From Clostridiales bacterium UBA1316 (lineage in GTDB: Bacteria > Bacillota > Clostridia > Oscillospirales > Oscillospiraceae): a DNA stretch of 22,725 bases. The stretch spans positions 12,900-35,624 of the forward strand of contig DBTM01000063.1 of assembly GCA_002307055.1 (NCBI GenBank), in the 5' to 3' direction. The stretch's first letter is position 1, and the number at the start of each line of letters is the position of its first letter. Positions 7,092 to 14,691 of the stretch are shown in pieces. Under the pieces are notes generated by a model. That model was not told where the DNA came from. It did not search any database and saw nothing but the letters and a program-made list of their open reading frames with translations. Position numbers and translations under genes: made by a program.

Positions 7092-7129
7092 CTCCTAAAA
7101 TGATGTTAACATCATCATATGCTTAGGAG
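7092..7129 (-). promoter_or_regulatory. inverted repeat that can mask the small-ORF ribosome site
   Basis: On the minus strand CTCCTAA (7123-7129) pairs with TTAGGAG (7092-7098), which contains the Shine-Dalgarno of the small ORF; an inner ATGATG-TTAA-CATCAT adds more pairing. No T tract follows, so it looks like translational control rather than termination. Confidence 0.5.
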
Positions 7130-7149
7130 GTTTGTTCTGTTCAGAGGAT

Positions 7150-8004
7150 TTAGGACCTTCTGAGAATGACGACCGGGATCTCCGGATTGTTCAGAAAGCG
7201 CGGGACGCCCATTGCGTTGCCGATGCCGCGGGAAACGAGCATATTTGTGCCGTTTTCTGTGTATACGCCGCTCGTATATTGAGGGAACAGCTCTCTTGAG
7301 GGGCCAACCAGCCCGCCGATAAACGGGAGCCGTATAATACCGCCATGCGCATGACCGCACAGGACAAGGTCGATCCCCAGATTGGAAAATCGCTTCAAAA
7401 AAATATTCCGGTGCTCAAGAAGGATAATAAACGGGTCGCTGCCAAGCGGGCGAATCTTCGATATAAGCTTTTCCGGGGCAATTTTATCCGCCGGCCCGTT
7501 CGGATCGTCAACACCGGCGAGGACGATGGAGCTTTCTCCGATTTTCAGGCGGACATAGTCATTTTGAAGCACGGTAACACCGGTTTGCCTGAGTGTTTTC
7601 AGAAGCTCGCGTAAACAGTCGGAGCCCCACTCGTGGTTACCGGTTACATAATAAACAGGCGCGATGCGCACAAGGGCGGCGACGAGAGGCTTGATAATGA
7701 GCCGGATATCGTCGCTGGTGTCTGAATAGGTGATCAGATCGCCGGTAATGACGATGATATTTGGGTGTGACGCGGCAACAGCGCCGATGAGTTTTGAATT
7801 TTCATCGCCGAACACCGCCGAGTGGACATCGGACAGCTGCGCAATCCTGTAACCGTCAAAAGAGAAGGGGAGATTACCGTAATATAATGGATAGTCATCG
7901 GTGACGATGCGCGTATTGCTGTCGAAGAGCAGAAAGGATACCAGCAATATCAAAAACAAAAGAATGGTCAAACCGATATAGCGGCGTCTTTTCTTTGTTT
8001 TCAT
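7150..8004 (-). CDS. membrane-anchored calcineurin-like metallophosphoesterase
   Basis: 284 aa from ATG 8004. An N-terminal positively charged stretch and one hydrophobic segment (about residues 10-27) would anchor it with the catalytic domain outside. Dinuclear metal motifs are in order: SDVH (58-61), GDL (88-90), GNHE (122-125), LLEHRN (195-200) and GHAHGG (217-222). It resembles the YkuE/YaeI/LpxG-type group; YaeI-like enzymes act on phosphodiester or pyrophosphate bonds, but the substrate here cannot be read from sequence. A TTG at 8016 could add MAAL; neither start has a clear ribosome site. It lies 58 nt after the NYN gene, probably in one transcript. Confidence 0.87.
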   Translation of the reverse strand: MKTKKRRRYIGLTILLFLILLVSFLLFDSNTRIVTDDYPLYYGNLPFSFDGYRIAQLSDVHSAVFGDENSKLIGAVAASHPNIIVITGDLITYSDTSDDIRLIIKPLVAALVRIAPVYYVTGNHEWGSDCLRELLKTLRQTGVTVLQNDYVRLKIGESSIVLAGVDDPNGPADKIAPEKLISKIRPLGSDPFIILLEHRNIFLKRFSNLGIDLVLCGHAHGGIIRLPFIGGLVGPSRELFPQYTSGVYTENGTNMLVSRGIGNAMGVPRFLNNPEIPVVILRRS

Positions 8005-8062
8005 TAATGCAGCCAAGACCCGGCAGAAGACGCGTTATAAACCATGTTTATCATGTTTGCCG

Positions 8063-8866
8063 TCAAGCTTCTTTATCACGGACGAAAACGTGCGTGATAT
8101 TCCGATCTGTCGTATGCCGGAAATCAACCTCAAAACGGTCAATGGATTTGATCAGGGAGGAGAGCTTTTTAAAGCCGTAATTTCTATGGTCAAAATCAGG
8201 CTTTTTCTTTAATATCAGGTTTCCGAGCTCGCCCATGAACACCCAGTCATCATCCTCGGTAAGATCGGCGATGGAATCGGCAATGAGCTGCACTACATCC
8301 TCGGGCAGCTTTGAGCCCCGCGGTTTGATGGGGGCAGGCGCTCTCAGCCTGGATTTCTCAGCCGGACGCTGCGCCTGATCTTCTTCGCTGCCGGATTTTA
8401 TCTCAATGGCATTCGCGCGGATGACCTCAATATACGTAAACTTGTCGCACGCGGCAATGAAAGGGTTCGGCGTTTTCGTTTCGCCGATGCCGATGACGCG
8501 CTGCCCAGCCTCGCGTAGGCGGATGGCGAGGCGCGTAAAGTCACTGTCGCTCGAAACGATGACAAAGCCGTCTGTTTTCTCTGTGTAAAGGATATCCATC
8601 GCGTCAATTATCATCGCGGAGTCTGATGAGTTTTTACCGACCGTATAGCTGTACTGTTGAACCGGTGTGATGGCGTTTTCCAGAAGAGAGGCCTTCCAGC
8701 CGCCGATCGACGGACTTGTCCAGTCGCCGTAAATACGCTTGATCGTCGGCGTCCCATAAATCGCTATTTCTTCCATGACGCTCTTGATGCAGTTGCGCGG
8801 AACATTTTCCGCGTCAATCAGAACGGCGAGCCGGAGATTGTTTAAATTTAAAACATTTGACGTCAA
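8063..8866 (-). CDS. NYN-domain protein with C-terminal OST-HTH/LOTUS domain
   Basis: 267 aa from a TTG at 8866 with AGAAGGTG 6 nt upstream; no better start lies near the domain edge. Residues 10-150 form a NYN (PIN-like) nuclease fold: VLIDAENV with Asp18, SDSAMIIDAMD (about 81-91) and VSSDSDF with Asp107 and Asp109 give the acidic cluster. Residues about 187-262 look like a LOTUS/OST-HTH RNA-binding module (DDWVFMGELGNLI, GFKKLSSLIKSIDRFEV). Family knowledge suggests an RNA-targeting or RNA-binding role; activity is unproven. It is the first gene after the promoter at 8968-8996. Confidence 0.85.
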   Translation of the reverse strand: MTSNVLNLNNLRLAVLIDAENVPRNCIKSVMEEIAIYGTPTIKRIYGDWTSPSIGGWKASLLENAITPVQQYSYTVGKNSSDSAMIIDAMDILYTEKTDGFVIVSSDSDFTRLAIRLREAGQRVIGIGETKTPNPFIAACDKFTYIEVIRANAIEIKSGSEEDQAQRPAEKSRLRAPAPIKPRGSKLPEDVVQLIADSIADLTEDDDWVFMGELGNLILKKKPDFDHRNYGFKKLSSLIKSIDRFEVDFRHTTDRNITHVFVRDKEA

Positions 8867-8967
8867 TTATTACACCTTCTTCTTCTTTTTGTGCATCAAA
8901 AAGCGATTAACCGTCTGTATTCAGACAAAACCAGTCAATATGATTATTGTACATTGCATGTGAGGTT

Positions 8968-8996
8968 ATTATAATTTACTTATTGGAGATAATCAA
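8968..8996 (-). promoter_or_regulatory. sigma-A-type promoter of the NYN gene
   Basis: On the minus strand TTGATT (8991-8996), 17-nt spacer and TATAAT (8968-8973). The leader of about 95 nt contains a GTCTG/CAGAC hairpin (8913-8926). Confidence 0.65.
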
Positions 8997-9025
8997 TATG
9001 ATTGATTCTGTGGGGTCAGCCAGGT

Positions 9026-9054
9026 TTATCAACATGCGCACACAATTATCCACA
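9026..9054 (+). promoter_or_regulatory. two DnaA-box-like 9-mers in the divergent gap
   Basis: TTATCCACA at 9046-9054 is a perfect DnaA-box consensus; TTATCAACA at 9026-9034 differs at one position and has the same orientation, 20 bp away. A CACAATT direct repeat (9041-9047, 9051-9057) overlaps. The gap 8867-9197 holds otherwise only the promoters listed here. There is no dnaA, dnaN or AT-rich cluster, so this is not an origin; it could be a DnaA-responsive promoter or chance. Confidence 0.4.
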
Positions 9055-9082
9055 ATTTACCAATAATTCGGCGCGGAATGTG

Positions 9083-9111
9083 TCGAAATCAGACGCCGAG
9101 GGAATTATAAT
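9083..9111 (+). promoter_or_regulatory. candidate promoter of the ABC-permease pair (distal)
   Basis: TCGAAA (9083-9088), 17-nt spacer, TATAAT (9106-9111). The -35 matches consensus at 4 of 6 positions. It would give a leader of about 80 nt to the ATG at 9198. Confidence 0.4.
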
Positions 9112-9159
9112 ATCTAAAATAATAAAATTATGTGAAAAAAATGTTGGTACTACTCCTTA

Positions 9160-9188
9160 ACGACATTCCGGTGTATTTCAGTTATAAT
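9160..9188 (+). promoter_or_regulatory. candidate promoter of the ABC-permease pair (proximal)
   Basis: ACGACA (9160-9165), 17-nt spacer, TATAAT (9183-9188). The start would fall about 3 nt before the ATG at 9198, so a transcript from here would be nearly leaderless. Confidence 0.35.
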
Positions 9189-9197
9189 ACTGTTATT

Positions 9198-9923
9198 ATG
9201 GACAAAAAAGCGAGTGAAACAGTGAATTTTATTAATCTGGACAATGTAAAAAAACAATACAGATCAGGCGATGTGGTCACAAATGCGCTCAGAGGCGTGT
9301 CTTTTGATATCAGCGAGGGTGAATTCGCGGTAATCGTCGGGCCGTCGGGCGCGGGGAAGACAACGGTATTGAACCTTTTAGGCGGCATGGAAGCCTTGAC
9401 GAGCGGGACAATTACGGTTGCCGGCAAATGCATCAGCGGCTTTTCGCTGCGTGAGCTGACGGCGTACCGGCGGTTTGATATCGGGTTTGTCTTTCAGTTT
9501 TATAATCTGATTCAAAATCTGACGGCTCTTGAAAACGTTGAACTGGCATCTCAAATTAGCCGTGACCCGCTGGATGCGGCCAAAATACTCGACGAAGTCG
9601 GCTTGAATCAAAGAAAAAATAATTTTCCGGCGCAGCTTTCCGGAGGAGAGCAGCAGCGTGTTGCCATCGCACGCGCTCTTGCGAAGAATCCGAAGCTGCT
9701 TTTATGCGATGAGCCGACCGGTGCTTTGGATTATAGCACAGGTAAAGGCGTTTTGCATCTTTTGCAAGATACCTGCCGCAAAAAGGGAATCACCGTCATT
9801 GTTATTACCCACAACCAGGCGATTACGCCGATGGCTGACAAAATTATACACATCAAAAACGGCGTGCAGGAAAAGATTGATATCAATCACGCCCCGAAAT
9901 CCGTTGAGGAAATCGAATGGTAA
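9198..9923 (+). CDS. ABC transporter ATPase, MacB/LolD/FtsE-like
   Basis: 241 aa from ATG 9198. Walker A is GPSGAGKTT, the Q-loop lies in FVFQFYNLIQNLT, the signature is LSGGEQQRVAIARAL, Walker B is LLLCDEPTGALD and the switch His is in VIVITHN. This pattern is the MacB/LolD subgroup that powers FtsX-fold permeases. The start is unsure: GTG 9132 would add 22 unconserved residues and GTG 9222 would remove 8; none has a good ribosome site. The 3' end overlaps the permease ATG by 7 nt, so the two are coupled. These pumps usually move lipoproteins, peptides or antimicrobials or do mechanical work outside; no substrate can be assigned. Confidence 0.9.
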   Translation: MDKKASETVNFINLDNVKKQYRSGDVVTNALRGVSFDISEGEFAVIVGPSGAGKTTVLNLLGGMEALTSGTITVAGKCISGFSLRELTAYRRFDIGFVFQFYNLIQNLTALENVELASQISRDPLDAAKILDEVGLNQRKNNFPAQLSGGEQQRVAIARALAKNPKLLLCDEPTGALDYSTGKGVLHLLQDTCRKKGITVIVITHNQAITPMADKIIHIKNGVQEKIDINHAPKSVEEIEW

Positions 9924-12900
9924 AGCATGCGTCGGCAAAGGATTTCCTGCGGGAGATTAAAAAGACAATCAGCAGATTCATATCCATCATTCTTCTGCTG
10001 ATCTTATCCGTCAGCTTTTTTTCGGGGCTTCGAGTCACAAAACCGGACATGCAGATGACGGCGGACGCGTACATGGATACCCATCATATGTACGATGTGA
10101 AAGTGCTTTCAACACTGGGCCTGACCGGCGGCGATATCGACGCGATCAATAAACTCGGCGGCGGTATCAAAGCGGTTGGTTTTTATGAGTTTGACGCCAT
10201 TGCCACGGCACTCAAACAGGATATCGTTATCTCGGTGCTCACAATCAATGATACCGGCGTGAATTCTCCTGAGCTGCTGAGCGGACGTTTGCCCGTACAG
10301 ACGAATGAATGCGCGGTTGAAGAGCGGTTTCTCACGACGATGGATCTGAAAATCGGCGACACGTTTGACATTAAAGAGGTGGCGGCATCCTTTGACAGTG
10401 CCCTTGAAGGCAGAACGTTTAAAATTGTCGGAATGGTGCGGTCACCGGCGTACATCACGAAGCTGCAGCGCGGCAGCTCTACACTTGGCAGCGGCACCAT
10501 TTCGGCATATATCATGATACCCAGCCAAGCTGTTCACTTGGATTATTTCACGGAGGCGGACATCACCATCGCAGGAGCTCTGCAGCAGACCGCGTATACG
10601 GACACCTATAAAGACACTGTCCGGACGGTGACAGACCAGCTTGAGGAACTCGAGAAAACGCAAGCGCCAATCCGGTATGACGAGGTATCTGCAAAAGCGG
10701 GCAGTGATCTTTTGAAAGCAAAATCGGAGTTTAATGAAAAAAAGGCGGAGTTCGAGGATTCTAAAAAGCAGCTGAGCGATGCCAAAGCTGAGGTTGCCGA
10801 CGGCTGGGCAAAATTGAATGCCGAAAAGGCTAAAGCCGGCAAAGAACTGAAGAAGGCCTGGGACAAGCTCGAAAAATCCAATCAGGATATCATCAGCGGC
10901 ACCAAGGATCTCAATGAAGCGCAGAAGACGCTGGACAGCCAGAAGGCAGCCGGAGAAGCGCAGCTCAGCGCGGCGCTTGATGGCTTGAATAACAAGCAGT
11001 CGCAGCTGGACAGCGCTTATACGGCATATAACGACGCGCGCGTACAACTCGAGCAGCAGCTTAAGGACTGGAACGCACTGCCCGACAGCCAGAAGCTGAC
11101 GATGCCCGAAAAAGGTGCCGCGCTTGACGCCGCTCAAAAACAGCTTGACGCGCAGAAGCAGCAGCTGGACACCCAGCAGGCGGCCTTAAACGCGGGACTT
11201 AACGACCTGAATAATCAGAAGACAACGCTCGGCAAGCAGCTTGCCGATGCCCAGCAGAAGATTGACACAGGGCTGGTGTCGCTAAAAACAGGTCGGCAGC
11301 AGCTGGAAGCCGGGCGTCGGGAATATGATCGTCAAAAGGCGGAGGCGGACAAAAAGTTCGCCGACGCCGAAGCGGCGCTAAAGGAAGCCGAGTCAGAAAT
11401 TACGGACAATGAGGCGAAAATCATAGACGGGCAGGCGAAGCTTGATCAGGGCGCGGCGGATATCAAGGATGCTGAGACGAAAATTGCAGATATTCAGGCG
11501 AATAAATGGTACGTCGAGGACAGGTCCGGCAATATAGGATATAACAATTTCGGGCAGGACGCCGACAGGATGGGCGCACTCGGGAATATATTTCCGATGA
11601 TCTTTTTCGCTGTCGCGGCGCTTGTCTGCCTGACGACAATGACGCGCATGGTTGATGAAAAACGCACTGAGATCGGCACATATAAAGCGCTTGGGCACAG
11701 CAGCCTGACGACGGCGGGCAAATTTATCTACTATAGCTTGTTTGCGACGGCCATCGGCCTCACTGGCGGTATTTTAGCCGGGTCGTTCTTTTTCCCTCGG
11801 TTTATTTTCAAAGCGTATTCTATTATGTATAATCTGCCGCCGATTATAACGCCGCTAAACCTCGGCATTATCCTTACGGCAGCGGCCATCGCGCTTGTCT
11901 GCACGGTTGGCGCCACCATATTCGCCTGCTTCAATACACTCCGCGAGATGCCGGCGAGCTTACTCAGGCCGAAAGCGCCGGAGCCGGGGAAACGTGTGCT
12001 TTTGGAGTATATCACGCCGGTGTGGAAAAGGATGTCTTTTTTTGCAAAGGTATCGACCAGAAATATCTTCAGGTATAAAAAACGGCTGATCATGACCTTG
12101 CTGGGCATCGCGGGCTGCACGGCACTGATTGTGACAGGCTTTGGCTTAAGAGATTCCATTATCGATATTACCGAAAAACAATTCGGAGAGATCATGAAGT
12201 ACGATTTGCAGGTTGCGTTATCCGACAATGCCTCGAAGGAGCCTATCAGCACGGTCTTAAATAACAATACGGGTGTTTCGGATTTTATGTATGAACAGTC
12301 GGTTGCCGCGGATATGAGTACGCACACAGGCACCCTGAGCGGGCATGTGATTATCCCTGAAAAGCAGGATGAAATTAATGGTTTTATCCGCATGGCACAC
12401 AGAATTGACGAAAAGACCGTCACGCTGACGGACGACGGCGCTGTCATCACGGAAAAAATGGCCGAGCTTTTAGGCTTAAAAGTCGGGGATACCTTCACGC
12501 TCGATGCCGACGGCAAGTATACGGTTAAGGTTTCGGATATCGTTGAAAACTACGTCAACCACTTCGTCTATATGACGCCGACGTATTATAAGACAGTTTT
12601 CGGTAAGGACACAGAAGCTAATCAGGTGTTGGTCAAGCTTGCGGATGAGCAACCCGGGACGGCGGATGCCGTATCCGCGGACCTCCTGAAGCTCAGCGAT
12701 GTCAGTTATGTTTCCAATTTCAGCACCATTGCAAAAAGCTTCAAGGATTCGATGAACAGTGTCAATTATGTCGTGCTCATCATTCTTGTTTCCGCGGCTC
12801 TTCTGGCTCTGGTTGTGCTGTATAACCTGACCAACATTAATATCACGGAGCGGAACAGAGAGCTGGCGACCATTAAGGTGCTCGGTTTTTATGACAGGGA

Positions 12901-13162
12901 GGTCTCCTGGTATATCTTCCGTGAAAATACGATATTGACGGTTGCCGGTGTTCTCATCGGGCTCCTTGGCGGAAAGTTCCTGCACAGCTGGCTTGTCAGG
13001 ACCGTTGAGCTGGATTTTGTGATGTTCGGCCGCCAGGCAAAGCCAATGAGTTATGTCTTTGCCGCTTTACTCACGTTTTTGTTTGCGGTACTTGTCAATA
13101 TTATCGGACACGGGCATATGAAGCGCATTAATATGGTTGAGTCATTGAAGACGAATGAATAA
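9917..13162 (+). CDS. large FtsX-like ABC permease with an extracytoplasmic coiled coil
   Basis: 1081 aa; ATG at 9917 has GAGGA 6 nt upstream and overlaps the ATPase stop. One membrane segment lies at about 18-38, then an extracellular MacB_PCD-like region (about 40-255), a Gln/Lys/Ala-rich coiled coil at about 255-527, an FtsX block with three membrane segments (about 557-577, 605-630, 650-675), a second N-terminal-type segment (about 725-745), a second extracellular region, and a final FtsX block (about 950-970, 1007-1025, 1044-1066). The repeated motifs KRTEIGTYKALGHS and NRELATIKVLGFYDRE are FtsX coupling segments. So it is a tandem (4+4) permease, likely active as one chain with two ATPases. 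Similar big permeases occur in Firmicutes, often with unknown substrate; no two-component regulator is adjacent. Confidence 0.9.
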   Translation: MVKHASAKDFLREIKKTISRFISIILLLILSVSFFSGLRVTKPDMQMTADAYMDTHHMYDVKVLSTLGLTGGDIDAINKLGGGIKAVGFYEFDAIATALKQDIVISVLTINDTGVNSPELLSGRLPVQTNECAVEERFLTTMDLKIGDTFDIKEVAASFDSALEGRTFKIVGMVRSPAYITKLQRGSSTLGSGTISAYIMIPSQAVHLDYFTEADITIAGALQQTAYTDTYKDTVRTVTDQLEELEKTQAPIRYDEVSAKAGSDLLKAKSEFNEKKAEFEDSKKQLSDAKAEVADGWAKLNAEKAKAGKELKKAWDKLEKSNQDIISGTKDLNEAQKTLDSQKAAGEAQLSAALDGLNNKQSQLDSAYTAYNDARVQLEQQLKDWNALPDSQKLTMPEKGAALDAAQKQLDAQKQQLDTQQAALNAGLNDLNNQKTTLGKQLADAQQKIDTGLVSLKTGRQQLEAGRREYDRQKAEADKKFADAEAALKEAESEITDNEAKIIDGQAKLDQGAADIKDAETKIADIQANKWYVEDRSGNIGYNNFGQDADRMGALGNIFPMIFFAVAALVCLTTMTRMVDEKRTEIGTYKALGHSSLTTAGKFIYYSLFATAIGLTGGILAGSFFFPRFIFKAYSIMYNLPPIITPLNLGIILTAAAIALVCTVGATIFACFNTLREMPASLLRPKAPEPGKRVLLEYITPVWKRMSFFAKVSTRNIFRYKKRLIMTLLGIAGCTALIVTGFGLRDSIIDITEKQFGEIMKYDLQVALSDNASKEPISTVLNNNTGVSDFMYEQSVAADMSTHTGTLSGHVIIPEKQDEINGFIRMAHRIDEKTVTLTDDGAVITEKMAELLGLKVGDTFTLDADGKYTVKVSDIVENYVNHFVYMTPTYYKTVFGKDTEANQVLVKLADEQPGTADAVSADLLKLSDVSYVSNFSTIAKSFKDSMNSVNYVVLIILVSAALLALVVLYNLTNINITERNRELATIKVLGFYDREVSWYIFRENTILTVAGVLIGLLGGKFLHSWLVRTVELDFVMFGRQAKPMSYVFAALLTFLFAVLVNIIGHGHMKRINMVESLKTNE

Positions 13163-13209
13163 TCATGGATGAAATGACTAAATATTTGAGTGCGGCAGCT
13201 TGTAAACTA

Positions 13210-13245
13210 TTAATATGTTAAGAAATTATTAAGAATCTATTAATT
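13210..13245 (+). promoter_or_regulatory. TTAA direct repeats, 11-bp period, just upstream of a -35 (PhoP-box-like?)
   Basis: TTAAGA at 13218-13223 and 13229-13234 and TTAATT at 13240-13245 are spaced exactly 11 bp, on one helix face, with another TTAATA at 13210-13215. The last ends 3 nt before the -35. Gram-positive PhoP boxes are TTAACA-type repeats with about the same spacing, but the G at position 5 departs from that consensus, so the identity is tentative. Confidence 0.4.
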
Positions 13246-13248
13246 TCG

Positions 13249-13277
13249 TTGTTTATTTGTTGAGAAAGGGGTATAAA
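13249..13277 (+). promoter_or_regulatory. promoter of the GT2 glycosyltransferase
   Basis: TTGTTT (13249-13254), 17-nt spacer, TATAAA (13272-13277). The start near 13284 leaves about 40 nt of leader. Confidence 0.55.
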
Positions 13278-13324
13278 TATAGGTAAGCGATTTATTAGTA
13301 AGTTTTCCAAAGGAGCCATAAACA

Positions 13325-14593
13325 ATGGAAGCAGTCGGAATTATCAATTTTATACTCTCGATAACTTTTACGATTTGTTATCTCTATCAGTTCGTTTATA
13401 TAGTTATACCGCTGATTAAAAAGCACAAGCCCGCGGACAAACCTGTAATCCTGCACCGATTCGGTGTCCTGATATCGGCGAGGAACGAAGAGTCGGTTAT
13501 TGCGCAGCTGATTGACAATATCCACCAGCAGACTTACCCGGCAGAGCTTGTCACAGTATTTGTCGTCGCGGATAACTGTTCGGACAGTACGGCGGACATC
13601 GCAAGAGACGCCGGTGCGATCGTGTACGAACGGTTCAACAAAAAACAGGTTGGTAAAGGCTTTGCGCTCGACTTCCTGTTTGACCGCATCGGGGAGAGTT
13701 ATTCGAAGGACGCTTTTGACGGATATTTTGTTTTCGACGCGGATAATCTGCTTGATGAAAATTACATTACCGAAATGAACAAAACATTCTCGCAGGGGCA
13801 CAAAATCATCACCAGCTACAGAAATTCGAAGAATTATGACGACAACTGGATTTCAGCCGGATATTCGCTGTGGTTTCTGCGTGAATCGAAATATCTCAAC
13901 AATTCGAGGATGCTGCTCGGCACAAGCTGCGCGGTTTCCGGAACGGGATTTTTAGTGCACCGGAATATCATCGAAAAGAACGGCGGCTGGAAGTTTTTCC
14001 TCCTGACGGAAGACATCGAATTTTCCGTCAACAGCATCATCAACGGAGAACGTATTGCCTTCTGCGAAAACGCGGTATTGTATGACGAACAGCCCACGGA
14101 CTTCAGCCAAGCCTGGCGGCAGCGGCTGCGCTGGGCGAAGGGATTCCTCCAGGTGTTTCATAAATACGGCAGCGGACTGGCAAAGGGTATATTTAAGAAA
14201 AAGAACTTTGCTTGCTACGATATGATGATGACCATCATGCCGGCCATCTTCCTGACACTGTTCGGGGTAGCATGCAATATCGGCGCAATTTTCGTCGGGC
14301 TGGCACTTCACATGGATATCGCAAAGGTTGTCGATTCACTTGGTACGACATGCCTCAGCGCCTACCTGCTCTTGATCGTTATCGCCGGGATTACGGTTGC
14401 GACAGAGTGGAAACAGATCCACTGCAAGCCGGTATATAAAATCGCCTATCTGTTTACATTCCCGATATTCATGTTTACGTATATTCCCATTGCAATGGCG
14501 GCGATGTTCAAAAAGGTTGAGTGGAAGCCGATTATTCATAAGGAAGTCAAGACACTCGCTGAGGTCCGTGGTGAAATTAAAAAGGCAGGCTGA
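13325..14593 (+). CDS. membrane GT2 family glycosyltransferase
   Basis: 422 aa; GGAG lies about 10 nt before the ATG. One N-terminal membrane segment (about 5-30) is followed by a GT-A catalytic domain: LISARNEESVI, VADNCSDST, FDADN (DxD, about 138-140), the TEDIEFS motif (about 228-233) and QRLRWAKGF (QxxRW, about 264-272). Three or more C-terminal membrane segments lie at about 300-330, 343-364 and 370-397. This is the processive-type GT2 layout shared by polysaccharide synthases (PgaC, hyaluronan) and glycolipid-forming enzymes. No partner synthase gene is adjacent, so the product is unknown; a glycolipid or exopolysaccharide is plausible. Confidence 0.9.
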   Translation: MEAVGIINFILSITFTICYLYQFVYIVIPLIKKHKPADKPVILHRFGVLISARNEESVIAQLIDNIHQQTYPAELVTVFVVADNCSDSTADIARDAGAIVYERFNKKQVGKGFALDFLFDRIGESYSKDAFDGYFVFDADNLLDENYITEMNKTFSQGHKIITSYRNSKNYDDNWISAGYSLWFLRESKYLNNSRMLLGTSCAVSGTGFLVHRNIIEKNGGWKFFLLTEDIEFSVNSIINGERIAFCENAVLYDEQPTDFSQAWRQRLRWAKGFLQVFHKYGSGLAKGIFKKKNFACYDMMMTIMPAIFLTLFGVACNIGAIFVGLALHMDIAKVVDSLGTTCLSAYLLLIVIAGITVATEWKQIHCKPVYKIAYLFTFPIFMFTYIPIAMAAMFKKVEWKPIIHKEVKTLAEVRGEIKKAG

Positions 14594-14618
14594 CGCGCTG
14601 AGTACACAAGCAATGATA

Positions 14619-14648
14619 TTGTTGAATTAAGGCTATATGTGGTATACT
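14619..14648 (+). promoter_or_regulatory. promoter of the acyl-CoA synthetase gene
   Basis: TTGTTG (14619-14624), 18-nt spacer, TATACT (14643-14648). The -10 lies inside the left arm of the palindrome at 14639-14670. Confidence 0.5.
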
Positions 14649-14670
14649 ACCTGAAAAGGCGGTATACCAC
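14639..14670 (+). promoter_or_regulatory. inverted repeat overlapping the promoter (operator or terminator)
   Basis: GTGGTATAC (14639-14647) and GTATACCAC (14662-14670) are perfect 9-bp arms 14 nt apart. They cover the -10 and the expected start site, as a repressor site would. A T-rich run (TCTTTTTT) follows, so the same element could instead form a weak terminator for the upstream glycosyltransferase. Confidence 0.5.
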
Positions 14671-14691
14671 TCTTTTTTCGGAGGCTCCTGT

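Noticed and set aside
9026..9060. Replication origin
   Set aside because: Two DnaA boxes only, with no dnaA/dnaN neighbourhood and no AT-rich unwinding region.
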